Part shown: positions 10,717 through 22,183 of the stretch, in pieces
How the letters are laid out: each line of letters starts with the position of its first letter
Numbering within the stretch: position 1 is the stretch's first letter
Assembly (NCBI GenBank): GCA_027603065.1
Contig: JADGJP010000015.1
Coordinates: 124,001 to 188,000, forward strand
Reading direction: 5' to 3'
Length of the DNA stretch: 64,000 bases
Origin: Geranomyces variabilis
Taxonomy: Eukaryota > Chytridiomycota > Chytridiomycetes > Spizellomycetales > Powellomycetaceae
Made by a program: the position numbers and the translations under genes
Notes under the pieces: model-generated
The model's database searches: none
What the model was told of the DNA's origin: nothing
The model's input: the letters and a program-made list of their open reading frames with translations, nothing else

Positions 10717-11532
10717 ATGAAAAGCACAGCCTCGCATGTCCTCCCCTGTGTCTTCCCGTCCGCCGCGGCCACGGTCGTTCGCATTCGCGAGGCGACTTCT
10801 CTTTTCCATCAGCCCAGCGGGGATGTGAAAGCGACCAACATGGGTCTGCCGCCGCCGTCAACACCGCAGCAGCTATCATCTCTAGTCACTGCCTTCCGCA
10901 CCCGCGAGGCCGCCCACCTACGCGCTCTGCCGCCCGCCGACCGCGCTCTCGCAACCTGCTCAAACGCGCATCCACTGCACGACCTCGCCCATGCCGGCGA
11001 GTTTGCCTTGCTGCTCTGCGGACTCAAGCCTGCGGTCCTGATTGCCTTTCCCGCAACTGGACATCCCGCTAATACCCCTACGCAGGAGGACGTGGTGCGC
11101 AGGGTGTTAGAGGATTATGTCGAGGCTGTGTGGCGGCCGGCGGTGGTGACGATATGCGGCCTAGCGCTCCAGTGTATTGACTGGCCGCTTGCGAGTCCGC
11201 ATATGCCTTCGCTGCGCGGCGCGTGGATTGCAACTATCAGCAAAGACAGCGTCGTCCACGACATACTCAACGAATCCAAACCTTCCGGCCGCGTGACGGA
11301 ACGCGCGCTCGCGCTCGCATTGGGATACCCGGCTAGCTTGCCAGAGTGCGAGCCAGATGCAGAGAAAGAGCGCTACATTCAGGCCGCGTACACGGATGCC
11401 GCGGACGGTTCGCTGTATACTAGCTTCGTGGCACGTGCGGAAGAGACGCCAGCTGTGGAGCGGCATTTCGCCGACTGCTGCCGCGTGCTGCACGATAAGC
11501 TCGGTGTTGAACTCGAGCTATTTATTCCGTAA
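10717..11532 (+). CDS. Unrecognised protein, single exon
   Basis: A 271-residue open frame, or 230 residues if translation begins at the second Met (10840), which precedes MGLPPPSTPQQLSSLV. No family is recognised. Visible features: a helical Ala/Arg-rich N-terminal half (RTREAAHLRALPPADRALAT), a hydrophobic segment around LLLCGLKPAVLIAFP, a conserved-looking block GRVTERALALALGYPASLP, and a C-terminus with VERHFADCCRVL. The body is a plausible globular domain, with balanced composition and coding-like third positions. The first 40 residues lack acidic residues early on and could be a mitochondrial leader or simply upstream sequence. It reads toward the convergent RFC gene, with stops about 100 bp apart. 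Confidence 0.6.
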   Translation: MKSTASHVLPCVFPSAAATVVRIREATSLFHQPSGDVKATNMGLPPPSTPQQLSSLVTAFRTREAAHLRALPPADRALATCSNAHPLHDLAHAGEFALLLCGLKPAVLIAFPATGHPANTPTQEDVVRRVLEDYVEAVWRPAVVTICGLALQCIDWPLASPHMPSLRGAWIATISKDSVVHDILNESKPSGRVTERALALALGYPASLPECEPDAEKERYIQAAYTDAADGSLYTSFVARAEETPAVERHFADCCRVLHDKLGVELELFIP

Positions 11533-11632
11533 ACATTTTTGACTATTATGGTTTATTTACATGCGTTGTGAATAGAGGGCTTTTCGCCATCTCGTATGCC
11601 GTGAGTGCTAGGTTTGTCCCTTCGTTTCTTTT

Positions 11633-12995
11633 CTACACTACAAACAACGCTGGATCCATGTTCTGCTTGCAAAGCCGCACAATCAGACCGTTGATCTGCA
11701 CTAACGTCTGACAGCCTTCCAACAACTTCATGTGCGTCAAGCCAATTTCCTAATGAACAGCAAAGGCGCACGAGCGAAATTATTAGACGCCATCATTCGC
11801 ATAAGCCCACGCTCCATTTAACCCACTTCTCCCGTCCCTCTTTTCCCATACCTTGATGTACTCGAGCTTGGTAAACTCTGGCATCTCGAAACTCTTGACG
11901 ACTCTGAACAGCGTGCCGATGATATCCAGACTCGAAAACCCTTGCTGCCACAGCGCTCGGATCTTATCCAGCGCCTCGTCCACATTCGTTTTTAAACACG
12001 CCGTGATAATATCGTGAATCACAATCGGATGCGGCTGATCACAGACTTTAAACACATTCTCCGCGTTGATAAAACCGAATCCCGAATACGTCGCCTGGAG
12101 GTTATTAATCGCCTGGCGCATATCGCCGTCGCTGCTGAAAATGACCGCCTCGAGACCTTCAGGGATGTATTTGACTTTTTCTGCCTCGCAGACTTCGGTT
12201 AGCCGTTTGAGAATCTGCATGTCGGTCAGGCGGGTATAGCGGAGGATTGCGCATCGTGACTGGATGGGCTCGATGATTTTGTTGGACATGTTGCAGGCAA
12301 GTGCGAAGCGGGTTGTGGATGAGTAGATTTCCATAGTGCGGCGGAGGGCTTGTTGGGCGCCAGAGGTCATCGAGTCGGCTTCGTCGAGAATGATGAGCTT
12401 GTGGCGGTTGGGTGGGAGGGTAACCTTTTTCTGCGCGAACATCTTGATCTTATTCCGAACAACGTCGATACCTCTGCGGAAAGCGCTTTGAGTTAGACGT
12501 GTCTCGTGTGCCGAGCTTCTGGGTCATCTCGCGCATACCGGTCGTCGGAAGCATTGAGTTCCAAGACAGCTTCTTTCTGCAATGGACCAAGAAGCTCATT
12601 TGCCAGACAAAGAATTGACGTTGTCTTGCCAATACCTGGCGAGCCCTGGGTTCGATCAACATCGGAAACGGCGTCAGCTTTGTTCACTGCCGTTTAATAA
12701 CGAGGTTCATTATTCACTGCTTTCCGCTTACAGCAATGATAATATTCGGCATATTTCCGTCATGGGCAATGACCTGCAGCCGGCTGACGGTCTCTTCGTT
12801 CCCGACCACGTCGCGCAGGATTTTTGGCCGGTACTTTTCAACCCTGTCAAGAATCCAAACGGGGCATTGAGCAAAGTGGGTTTCCAGCGAAAACTCAAGA
12901 CCAAAGCAATCGCATACCCACCATGGAAGCTCGTAGTCGGTCAGATTTTCCATTGGCGCGGCGGCGGACCCGCTGCCATTGTTGCTGGCCGTCAT
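11633..12995 (-). CDS. RFC4: Replication factor C small subunit (human RFC2 / yeast Rfc4 type)
   Basis: Five exons: 12995-12922, 12843-12732, 12645-12539, 12473-11852 and 11749-11633, 343 residues. Joining exons 1 and 2 restores LPWVEKYRPK, the standard small-subunit opening. Then come [20 protein letters not shown], the Walker [11 protein letters not shown] created by the exon 2/3 junction, [15 protein letters not shown] across exons 3/4, Walker [11 protein letters not shown], the SRC motif ([10 protein letters not shown]), and a C-terminal helical domain ending [12 protein letters not shown] loads the PCNA clamp at primer-template junctions. The GNMP and IIIAG spacing fits the RFC2 (yeast Rfc4) paralogue better than RFC4/RFC5; the symbol follows yeast usage. 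The gene is divergent from RAT1 over 153 bp. Confidence 0.93.
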
Positions 12996-13148
12996 GATCT
13001 TGACCAAACTGTAAGGGAGAGGGAAAGGAGGACACGGCGCAGTCGTGTCCGCGAGCGTCCGAGTTTTCGCCCCTAGACCTTCGCTCCTCTTTCCTCATCC
13101 CCCAACAACAACCCATACCAAACTGAGAAATAGGACAACTGCTGCGAT

Positions 13149-16100
13149 ATGGGGTAACTCAACGGACTGGCTTTATTTCCTCTTGTCAGCATGGCTTCTG
13201 ATGGTTCTTTCGTTTTCCCTTTTATTCTTCTTTTTAGAGTCCCCGCCTTCTTCCGATGGCTCTCGCAAAAGTATCCCAAGATCACATCGCCGGTGCAAGA
13301 AGAGCGGCCGCGCGAGATCAACGGCATCACCATTCCCGTCGACGCATCTAAACCAAATCCAAACGGCGAAGAATTTGACAACCTTTATCTCGACATGAAC
13401 GGCATTATCCACCCATGTTGCCACCCAGAGGACAAACCCGCACCCACAACCGAAGACGAAATGTTTGTCGAGATCTTCAAATACATCGACCGGATAATGG
13501 GCATGATGCGCCCTCGCAAGGTGCTGTACATGGCGATTGACGGCGTTGCGCCGCGCGCGAAAATGAACCAGCAGCGCTCGCGACGATTCCGCGCTGCGCA
13601 GGAAGCGCAGATTGAGATTGATGAGGAGGAGAAAGTGCGCAGAGAGTGGGAGGCCGCGGGCGACCATATGCCGAGCAAAGTCAAGAAGGAGCATTTTGAT
13701 TCCAATTGTATTACGCCGGGAACGCCATTTATGGCAAACCTGGCCGTTGCGCTCAGATACTATGTTGCTGAGCGATTGCATTCGGATCCGGCTTGGCAAA
13801 ATGTAAGCTAATGAGTGGGTGGGTTAAAGGAAAACCGCTCTCTTACAGGTTTTTGACCCCGTTCTGTCCAATGTTTTTTAGCTCAAGGTCGTGTTGTCTG
13901 ACGCCAGCATTCCCGGCGAAGGCGAACATAAGATCATGGACTATATTCGCCGCCAGCGCAACCAGCCCGGATACGACGCAAATACGCGGCATGTGCTATA
14001 CGGCCTGGACGCCGATCTCATCATGCTCGCACTTGCCACCCACGAGCCGTATTTCAAGATTCTGCGAGAAGACGTGTTTGCCAAAGACAACAACAATAAG
14101 GGCTGCTTCATATGCGGGCAGCAAGGCCACATGGCGTCGCAGTGTACAGGTAATGTGGATAATGCCGGAGAAACACCACAGACTCCCCACTCTTTAAATT
14201 GCGGTTCTGACCTTTTTGGACTTTCTTTTTCGATGTGTAGGCAAAAAGAAGGAAAAGAACGGCGAATTTGACGAAAAGAGCAAGGGCACACCACTGTCTG
14301 AAAAGCCCTTCCTCCTGCTGCATGTCAACATTCTTCGCGAATATCTAGAAATAGAATTGAAGACTCTGGACTTGCCGTTCGCATGGAGCACAGAACGTGC
14401 AATCGACGACTGGGTATTTCTCTGTTTCTTTGTCGGCAACGATTTCCTGCCGCATTTGCCCTCGCTCGAGATCCGCGAGGGCGCGATCGACAAGCTGATT
14501 GCGCTGTGGAAAAAGAATTTATCGCTATGGGGTGGATATCTAACGGATAGCGGGAGTATCGACATGAAACACGTGCAGGCGGTCATGGCCGACCTGGGGA
14601 CAGTCGAGGATGAGATTTTCCGCGAGCGTAAAGCGATTGAACAGCGCAAAAAGGATAGCCAGAATCGCCGACAGCGTGAGCAGAAAGAGCGCGAAATGGC
14701 TAAACAGCACCGCACGGCGGCGCCTACGGACGTGCAGTATGGAAATGTGATTGAGAACCAAGTGGAGCACTTTATGCAGCCGTTGCCGGCGAGACCGCCT
14801 CCGATGGTGCCGCAGCAGCAGCAAGTGCGGGTGGTTCCGTTGATACCGACGCACGATGTGAATAAAGCGGCTGCGGAGGCGCTGAAGCAATCGCTGCGTG
14901 GCGGGCTGGGTCTCCCGGAGGTACCCGGCGAAACTCCTCATGGCGTTAAGCGGAAAGAACCGGAGGATGGCGAAACTGCTGGAACGACCGCAGAGGCTAT
15001 TCCAATACCGCCGGATGCGGTAGAGGTGATATCTGACGGTGAGGAGGAGGTGGAAGATGAGGAGGCTGTGAAGGAGGACGAAACTGAGATTGAAGATGTC
15101 ATGACTGTTGCCGACGTTCCGATACCACATAAGGTCTCGGCGAAAGCGGTTGCAAACAAAAAGGCCGAGGAGGAAGAAGAATTTGACGACGTGCGCTTGC
15201 ACGAGTCGGGTTGGAAGCAGCGGTATTATCAGACCAAGTTTAGGGTCGAGGCTACCGACATTAACTTCCGACGAGGGTGAGTGGCGAGAGCGAGAATTAC
15301 GAATTGTTTTCTCTGGATTTTAAATATTCATATTGTTTCCAGGGTGGTAACGTCTTACGTCGAGGGTCTGTGCTGGGTACTCAAGTATTACTACCAAGGC
15401 TGCCAGTCCTGGAACTGGTACTTCCCATACCATTATGCGCCCTTCGCGTCAGACTTTGACTTTATCGGCGAGTTGCAAATCACTTTCGACCGCGGCACGC
15501 CATTCCGTCCCGCCGAACAGCTCATGGGCGTGCTTCCCGCATTCAGCAAGCAGCACATCCCGGAAGCGTTCCGCTCACTAATGACGGACCCAGAGTCTCC
15601 AATAATTGATTTCTACCCGGAAAGGTTCCCGATTGACTTGAACGGGAAGAAATATGCGTGGCAAGGCGTTGCCATTCTGCCGTTTATTGATGAGAAGAGG
15701 TTGAAGGATGCTTTGGATACCAAGTATGATCAGTTGACGGAGGAGGAAGTCAAGCGCAACTCGCTTGGCGATGAGATTCTGATAGTAGGCGGGGTTAACC
15801 CGCTATATGAGAGCTTTTGTGCACTGTTTGGCAGACAGGATGAGCAAAAGGTGCGTAGCGTGTGTACGGAGACCGCCACTGGTACGCTATCGGCACTAAA
15901 CGGCTGCCTTTATTTCTATTTTTTTGCGCGCATATAGGCCATCCCGATCGATCCCGGCCTGAGCGGTAAATTCTTTGGCGCGGTTCTCCCGGACCCCGAG
16001 GCCGTCCTCCCTGGCAGCACATTCGAATCGCCGCTCACCGAATACGGCCTGCGCGACATTGAAAACTGCCACTCAATAAGCGTGCGCTATTTCATGCCGC

Positions 16101-17047
16101 CCGTGGGCGAAAACCACATCTTCAAAGCCGACTTACTACCGTCCGTGAAACTACCCGCACCGGTTCTTGATTCCGATGACGCGTACCATGTGCGTGCGGG
16201 AGGCTCTGCGCGAAGAGGGCGAGGGCGAGGTGGTGGGTTTGGTGGGCGCGGCGGAGCCGCTGACCGCTTCGTGAGACATGGTGTCGGGCGACAAGAGGGC
16301 GCGAATGCCAATTATGGCCGGCAGTATGATTCGCGACATCGTGGATATGATCAGATGACGGCGATGGAGCAAGGGCAGCATGAGCCTAAGCGGCCGCGAT
16401 TTGATGACCGGCAATCGCAGAATGGTCCATATATGGGTATGTCAACGGAAAGAAAAGAAAGCGGGGTGCTCTAACCTTTTGCCTGAAATGCAAGGTTTCT
16501 AATTGGCATTGTTATGGTCTCTATTCACACAGGCGGCGGTGGATACGCGCGGTTCAATTCTGGCGGAGGCTATGACGCCGGCGGTGGTGGTGGTGGTGGT
16601 GGCCAATATGTAAGTCGCTTTTGTGCATGTTTGGATGAATTTTATCTAATATCCGCCGTGTTTTTCATACAGGCCGGAGGAGGATACGTGCCAAACGCAA
16701 ACTACGGTCAGCAAGGGCACGGATATCAAGGCGGAGGCGGGTACTACAATAACAACCAGCAAGGCGGCTATCAGTCAACGTCGAGTTACCAACAAGCATA
16801 CTACCCTCAGCAACAGCAAGGAGGGTATCAGCAGGCACAGAGCTATGGAGGCGGAGGCGGGTACCAGTACCAGCAGCAACAACAGCAGCAGCAGTATCAG
16901 TCGCCGGCGTCGGGCGGTGTGCGTCCCAGTGGGAATCTGGGATGGAGCCGGAATGTCGGCCGGGGTTCGTCAGGCGGCGGCGGAAGTGGGCAGCAGCCGC
17001 CGCCTCAGCCGCCGCAACGTGGCGGGCGTGGCGGGAGCAGAAGGTAG
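13149..17047 (+). CDS. RAT1: 5'-3' exoribonuclease 2 (nuclear XRN2/Rat1)
   Basis: Eight exons: 13149-13153, 13238-13802, 13882-14149, 14241-15276, 15343-15850, 15938-16436, 16533-16609 and 16673-17047, giving 1110 residues. The first coding exon is only ATGGG; spliced to 13238 it yields [17 protein letters not shown], the invariant XRN N-terminus. The acidic active-site segments are present ([48 protein letters not shown]). The CCHC knuckle [14 protein letters not shown] marks the Rat1/XRN2 rather than the Xrn1 branch. The second conserved region begins [16 protein letters not shown]. The last 230 residues are RGG-, Gly- and Gln-rich, divided by two introns, and probably RNA-binding. Nuclear roles in the family: rRNA and snoRNA trimming and torpedo termination. 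An acidic linker lies before residue 650. Confidence 0.96.
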
Positions 17048-17280
17048 AAAAAAAAGGGATGTACGGTGCGGGATTTACATGTATTCCTCTTGTCTGAAAA
17101 CATTATTTACACAACCCCATTATGCATTTGTTTTTACAACTCCCAAAAAACTCCGCTCCCGGAGACTATTGTTGATGGGAAGGGGATGGATGACTCACCA
17201 CGTGGCCTGCGCGTTATGCGGGTCTTGCTGTCATCGCTGCTCGCTTCTCCCTCCAGCCATCCCCTCCTCCTTCCCTCAAG

Positions 17281-19045
17281 ATGTCAAAGCTCATGACCGA
17301 TAGGGGCCCCACTGGCACTGGTCTTGAGATGCCGCCTGACGTAACACCAGCTTCTATCATTGACACTGCCGCAGAGCGCAGGCTCGTTCGCAAGCTGGTA
17401 CATGCAATGTCATGCACGTTCTCCTTCCAAGCGCTCGACGACGAGAGTCCCTTCGCATTCTTACCGTTGTTCCGTGCTAGGACCTACGCATCATGCCGTG
17501 GCTCATCTTGCTGTACCTGCTCAACTTCTTGGACCGCGCCAATATCGGCAACGCGAAAATCGCAAACACCGACGCCGCAAATAAGGGCGGTCTGTACACC
17601 GATTTGGACCTGAAAGACTGGCAATACAACCTTTCGATTTCTATTTTTGTAAGACATACGTCGTTCGTCTTGTTGCTGCCTTTGTTACTGTTGCTCAAAT
17701 CGCACTCCTCACTCGTCGGCTAGTTCGTCGGGTACATCCTCTTTGAAATCCCTTCCAACCTGCTACTCAAACGTTTCACACCGTCCGCATGGCTCGGCCG
17801 CATCATCGCCATCTGGGGCCTGATCTCCATGCTACAGTTTACAGTTAAATCCGCCAGCGGCCTGCTCGCAATCCGCTTCTTTCTCGGCGTCGCCGAAGCC
17901 GGCTTCTTACCCGGCGTGGTGCTCTACATGACATTCTGGTACCTCCCGCATGAGCGCGCGCGGCGCATCGCCTACATTATCGCGTCTGCAACACTCAGCG
18001 GTGCCTTTTCCGGCCTGCTGGGATTCGCCATCTCGTATCTGGACAACCGCGCTGGTCTGCGCGGCTGGCAGTGGATTTTTTTGCTAGAGGGGATCCCAAC
18101 GATCCTCGCTGGCATTGCAACGTTCTGGGTGCTGCCCGATTTCCCAGACTCGATCAAATCGACATGGCTAACCGAAGAAGAAAAACGCATCGCATGCGAC
18201 CGCCTTGATGCGACCGCGACACGCTCAAGCGACTCGAATTTCGACCCCGCCGCATTCCGTAAAACATGGACAGACTGGCGAACATACTTTTTCATGCTCA
18301 TTTACATCTCTCTCTGCGTTCCCTTCTACTCCATGTCCTATTTCCTGCCCAGCTTGATCAAAGGCTTGGGATGGACGTCGCTGAAAGCCAACTATATGAC
18401 GGTCCCGCCGTACTGCTCTGGATGGCTAATTACCGTTGCGCTGGCGACGAGCAGTGATAGGCGGCGAGAGCGTCCCGGGCATTTAGCATTTGCGTTGGGT
18501 CTGGCGCTGGTGTGTTTTGTGATTTTGGCTGCCACAAGGGATATTAAGGCCGATTATGCGGCGTTTTTCTTTCTCACTGGCGCGCTTTGCGGAGGTAGCG
18601 AAACGGGGAGCACTACGGTGCCTGCCAAGCGCAGTTTATACTCAACCTGCTCTGGAGCTAATTCTTTTCATCTCCCCACCCGTTTGGTATTGAACCCACA
18701 GCCGCACCACTCGCGCTAAGCTGGCGCACCGACCATCTCTCCGGCAGCGCAACCCACGCCGCAATCGCCACCGCCGCAATGGTCACCTTTGGCAACGCCG
18801 GCGGCATCATCTCGGGCCAAGTATACCCTTCCTCAGACGGCCCAACATTTCGTAAAGGCCACATTGTCAATGCGTGTTTCTTGGCTTTTGGTATCGCGCT
18901 TACGGCTGTTGGCGCGGCGATTTTGCCGCGCGCGGGAAGTAAAGATGATAATTTGTGGGATAAGAATGGAAGGAGGGATGAGACTTTATCGGTGGACCAT
19001 ACGCGTACGGATTTAGCGATGGATGAGGACCGTGGGCTTAAATAG
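17281..19045 (+). CDS. Major facilitator transporter, Dal5/anion:cation symporter type
   Basis: Exons 17281-17397, 17481-17648, 17724-18594 and 18702-19045, 499 residues. The intracellular N-terminus is followed by RIMPWLILLYLLNFLDRANIGNAK, the TM1 signature of the allantoate/nicotinate permease group, then FVGYILFEIPSNLLLKRF (TM2), FFLGVAEAGFLPGVVLYMTFWY (TM4-5) and GWQWIFLLEGIP (TM5-6). A central loop DFPDSIKSTWLTEEEK separates the halves, and the second half ends FGNAGGIISGQVYPSSDGP. Twelve membrane segments are expected at the plasma membrane. Likely substrates in the family are allantoate, vitamins or small carboxylates; the substrate cannot be read from sequence. The third intron (18595-18701) was placed by its long pyrimidine tract and by the frame it restores (LCGAAPLALSW). 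Confidence 0.88.
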
Positions 19046-19240
19046 TAGCATACAGCTAGAGCTCTGGCACCTTTCCATTTGTTTTTGTGTTTTTGGTATG
19101 GACACCGGGCGTAAAAAATTTTTGACTGCAACAATAAGGACTGGGCACTCTCTCTTTCAACCAAATAAGTTTCAAGCTCTAATTACAATTCTCCTTCTAA
19201 TCCAAATCCAAACAATACTTCTCCTAAACAAACCCACTCA

Positions 19241-21822
19241 CTACAAAGACTGCATGTGTCCCGCCAACTCCACCGCTTCCAAAAACTCCCTCTCGGAGAC
19301 ATTTCCATGCGCCTTGACAAACCGAATGATGCGCTGGATATCGTCCTTCATAAACTCGTGCGCAGGGAGCACCTTCATCAGCTGCACGAATGTGTTCTGC
19401 GTGAACGGAAGATTATCCTCAATGACACTGTGGAACAAAATAAAAAAAAGCTATCAGCAAAAAAAGTGACGCTCTGCTTTTGTCTTTTTCTCTTCATGTA
19501 CCATTTCACGCGACTCAGCAACAGCTCTTCGTACTCAGACGCGTGCTTCTTGGCCCCGGAGAGCACGACTTTGGTCACGAGTTCGGTGTACCAGGGGTGT
19601 TGCTGCAGCAGCTGGTGTTTTTCGGCTGCGCGTTGCCGCTCGGAGCGTCTGCGCATTGCTTTGATGTCTTCGGAGAACATGTTGTTCTTCGGGAAAGGTA
19701 AAAAGGGGAGGAGATTGGAGAAATGGAGGGATTAGGCTTTTGACGGGTTGAGAGATTGCAGTGTTCTTTCTCACCTTTCCGATGTGGAAGTTGCGATACT
19801 TGCGCACGAATTGGGCTTTACGCTCGAAATCCAATCTGCATACCCAGTAAGAAAATAAAATGAGCAGGTCGTACAAAGTTTGTTTTTCCTTTATTTTTCC
19901 GTTTCTTTCTCTCCGTACCTATTAAGATCATCCAACAACACCTGCGTCAATCTCCGGCGCTGCTCATAAAAATGCTCGCGGGTCGTGTAATACTGATCCG
20001 TCGCAAGATTAATGCGGTCGTCGCGGTGGATGTTGAGCGCGAGTTCCATGGCTTTAGGCGTCAGTGTTTTGCCGGTAGCCGCTGATGTTGCGAGGGATGA
20101 GTTTGAGACGGAGCGGGATTCGGCTGAACGAACGAAAAAATCAGCGAAGGCTTTTAAAAACGGTTTTCGTGTTTTAAGCGGTTTACCTTCTTTATCGCTG
20201 ACCTGTACGGGTGTGGCTAACCGGCCAGTGCGTGGACGCTTGTCGACGAGGGTACCCCACCGTTCCGTCGTTGGTCGGGATGTGTGTTGTGCTTTGGCCG
20301 CTTTTCGCCGCTTTTGCGCTGGAAATGCAAAAGTGGAACTGAGCGACACGTTTCGTGACTTTTTGGGCCGCTAGTATGTTATAACGTACCAATAAAACCC
20401 GGCAGCTCGCGCTCCAGCACATTTTGAAAGTAAGCCTGCTTGTCGGTGTCGACCTTGAGTCTATGCCAATCGACTGTATCGGAATAAGTAATGCGCGCTC
20501 AATTGCAGGGAAAGTGCCAAGATTTCGGTCTCTTCCACTTTCTCGCACACCTTGTCCCTCCTGCAGCTGCGAATCTGGCCGTCCGTTTTTAGTGTCGACA
20601 CGATGCCGCCATGCGCTGTCGTCGATTGTTTGTGTGAATGGGATGCCAAACTATGACATAGTGTGAGTCACTTTTTTGCGTTGTGTAACCACTTGAGAGT
20701 GTGAATCTATTACCTTAACAGCATCCATGCGGCCTTTGGACTTGGCTAGCTTTTCTTTGATGTGTTCAAAGCCGTTGTTATGCCGTGGCGAGGTGTCTAT
20801 GCAGAAAAAGGAACGAGAGTTCACATTAGTTACGTTTCGCCTTCGCACATTGAGACATCGCTGGCTAAGAGTCGGTTCTTTTGTAGTGGCTCACCAGCGG
20901 ATTGCCGTCGTGCAGACACCTTGACCTCGCTCAGCTCATTTGTGTCTTCAGCAATCTTGGCATCTGCGGAGCTGGCGTGTCGCCAAGGTCAGCCTGGAGC
21001 TCTGTCAGTTGTGCCTACTCTCAATCCCAAACACACCTTTGAATTGAGTTGGGATCTATCCGTAGCGTACCAAACACCAGCGTTTCCGGGTCCAGCACGG
21101 GGTCGCCTAAGGGGGCAAATGAGGCAGAGGGTCTGAGCAGGTGTGACTACCGGCTTATAATGGAAAGCGTAACCATCCCCCTTTCGAACGCACCAAGTGG
21201 CTTGTAAAAATCTTTTGCGTCCGAGCAAAATCCGCATCGATACACGTCCTAAAAGAAAAAAAATCAAATTAACAACGGAGTTACGGCGATAGACAGAACC
21301 TCCTCCTTTTCCTTCCGAACCCACCGCTCGTCTTTGCAACCGCACAAGCCGCGCAGCAGCCGAGTCCTTTAACGCATAACACTGCTCCGTCCGCACCGCG
21401 ACATCCCTCGGGTCGTAATTCGACAGCCTTGCGGGCGAGGTCTCAATGATCGCTTGCTTGGCTTGTAACGAAATGCCGTTTTCGCGGTCGACGCCAGCGC
21501 CTCCGCCGCCACCTCCTCCACCACCGCCGCCGCCGCCACCACCTCCGCCGCCACCTCCACCGCCTCCACCGCGGGGAATAAGAGCGTGGTGTCCGCCGCC
21601 AGTTGCAATTGTTCCACCTCCAGGGCGGTCTCCACCGCCTCCACCACCGCCGCCACTTATCCCGGTTCCACCGCCGTGGTGTCCGTGATGCGTGCGTAAG
21701 ACTTTTGACATTGGTGCGAGCGGGAGGATCGCAGGTGGAGCAATCAAGGCAGGCGAGGCGGGGTTGTTGAAGGACGGTCCGCCGGTGGCGAGTTCGAATC
21801 GGGTTGATGCTGAACGGGTCAT
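19241..21822 (-). CDS. Uncharacterised eleven-exon protein with polyglycine run
   Basis: Proposed exons: 21822-21325, 21248-21194, 21106-21037, 20971-20895, 20796-20714, 20650-20551, 20473-20390, 20318-19919, 19835-19775, 19686-19502 and 19427-19241. All junctions keep frame, giving 599 residues. Not recognised. Seen: a Gly/His-rich N-terminus with about 24 consecutive Gly, then PRDVAVRTEQCYALKDSAAA, FYKPLGDPVLDPETLVFG, FGIPFTQTIDDSAW, YFQNVLERELPGF, a basic stretch KRRKAAK, TTERWGTLVDKRPRTGRL, a helical region with RKAQFVRKYRNFHIG, and a C-terminal helix pair ending GNVSEREFLEAVELAG that loosely recalls an EF-hand. The modular look with Pro-Gly turns recalls ciliary proteins such as the EFHB group, but that is a guess. 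An alternative start is at 21711. The exon 3/4 junction is the least certain. Confidence 0.55.
21499..21573 (-). repeat. Trinucleotide (GGN) run encoding polyglycine
   Basis: About 24 consecutive glycine codons of mixed GGA/GGC/GGT in the first exon of the uncharacterised gene. A second shorter Gly run lies just upstream in the coding direction. Mixed codons suggest selection on the peptide or an old expansion rather than recent slippage. Confidence 0.8.
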
Positions 21823-22183
21823 GAAGACGTGGAAGAGAATTGAAATTTGTGTTGAAAAGTTGCTTGTGCTGAGTGGATTGAGGACAATACAGGGTCCGTT
21901 TGAAACGGTTAGATGAGAAGTATGTTTATTAAGTTGACTTTGTGTGGCAGGCCCCTGTTGCTTCTTTTGTTTTCGATAGCGATCTTCCTTCGCTTCGCAA
22001 ACTCCGCTTGGGATTAGTTCAGCCATTGCGAGGTCACGTGGCCAGGGCGTACCTCCCCGCATCTCTGGGTGGGCGCGTCCTTCTGCAGACGTTTGCAAGT
22101 CTGAATGTATAGATACGTGGATATCAAATTGCCCCTAACACAGTGAGGAGGAATATGCTATACAGAAAATTAAGTGGCCTGGT
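21823..22183. other. Intergenic region, upstream of the polyglycine gene
   Basis: 361 bp between two genes on the minus strand. No coding signal, RNA gene or repeat recognised; presumably the promoter of the gene starting at 21822 and the 3' flank region of the methyltransferase's upstream neighbour. Confidence 0.5.

Noticed and set aside
21446-21688. A polyproline open frame on the plus strand
   Set aside because: It is the complement of the polyglycine run in the minus-strand gene.
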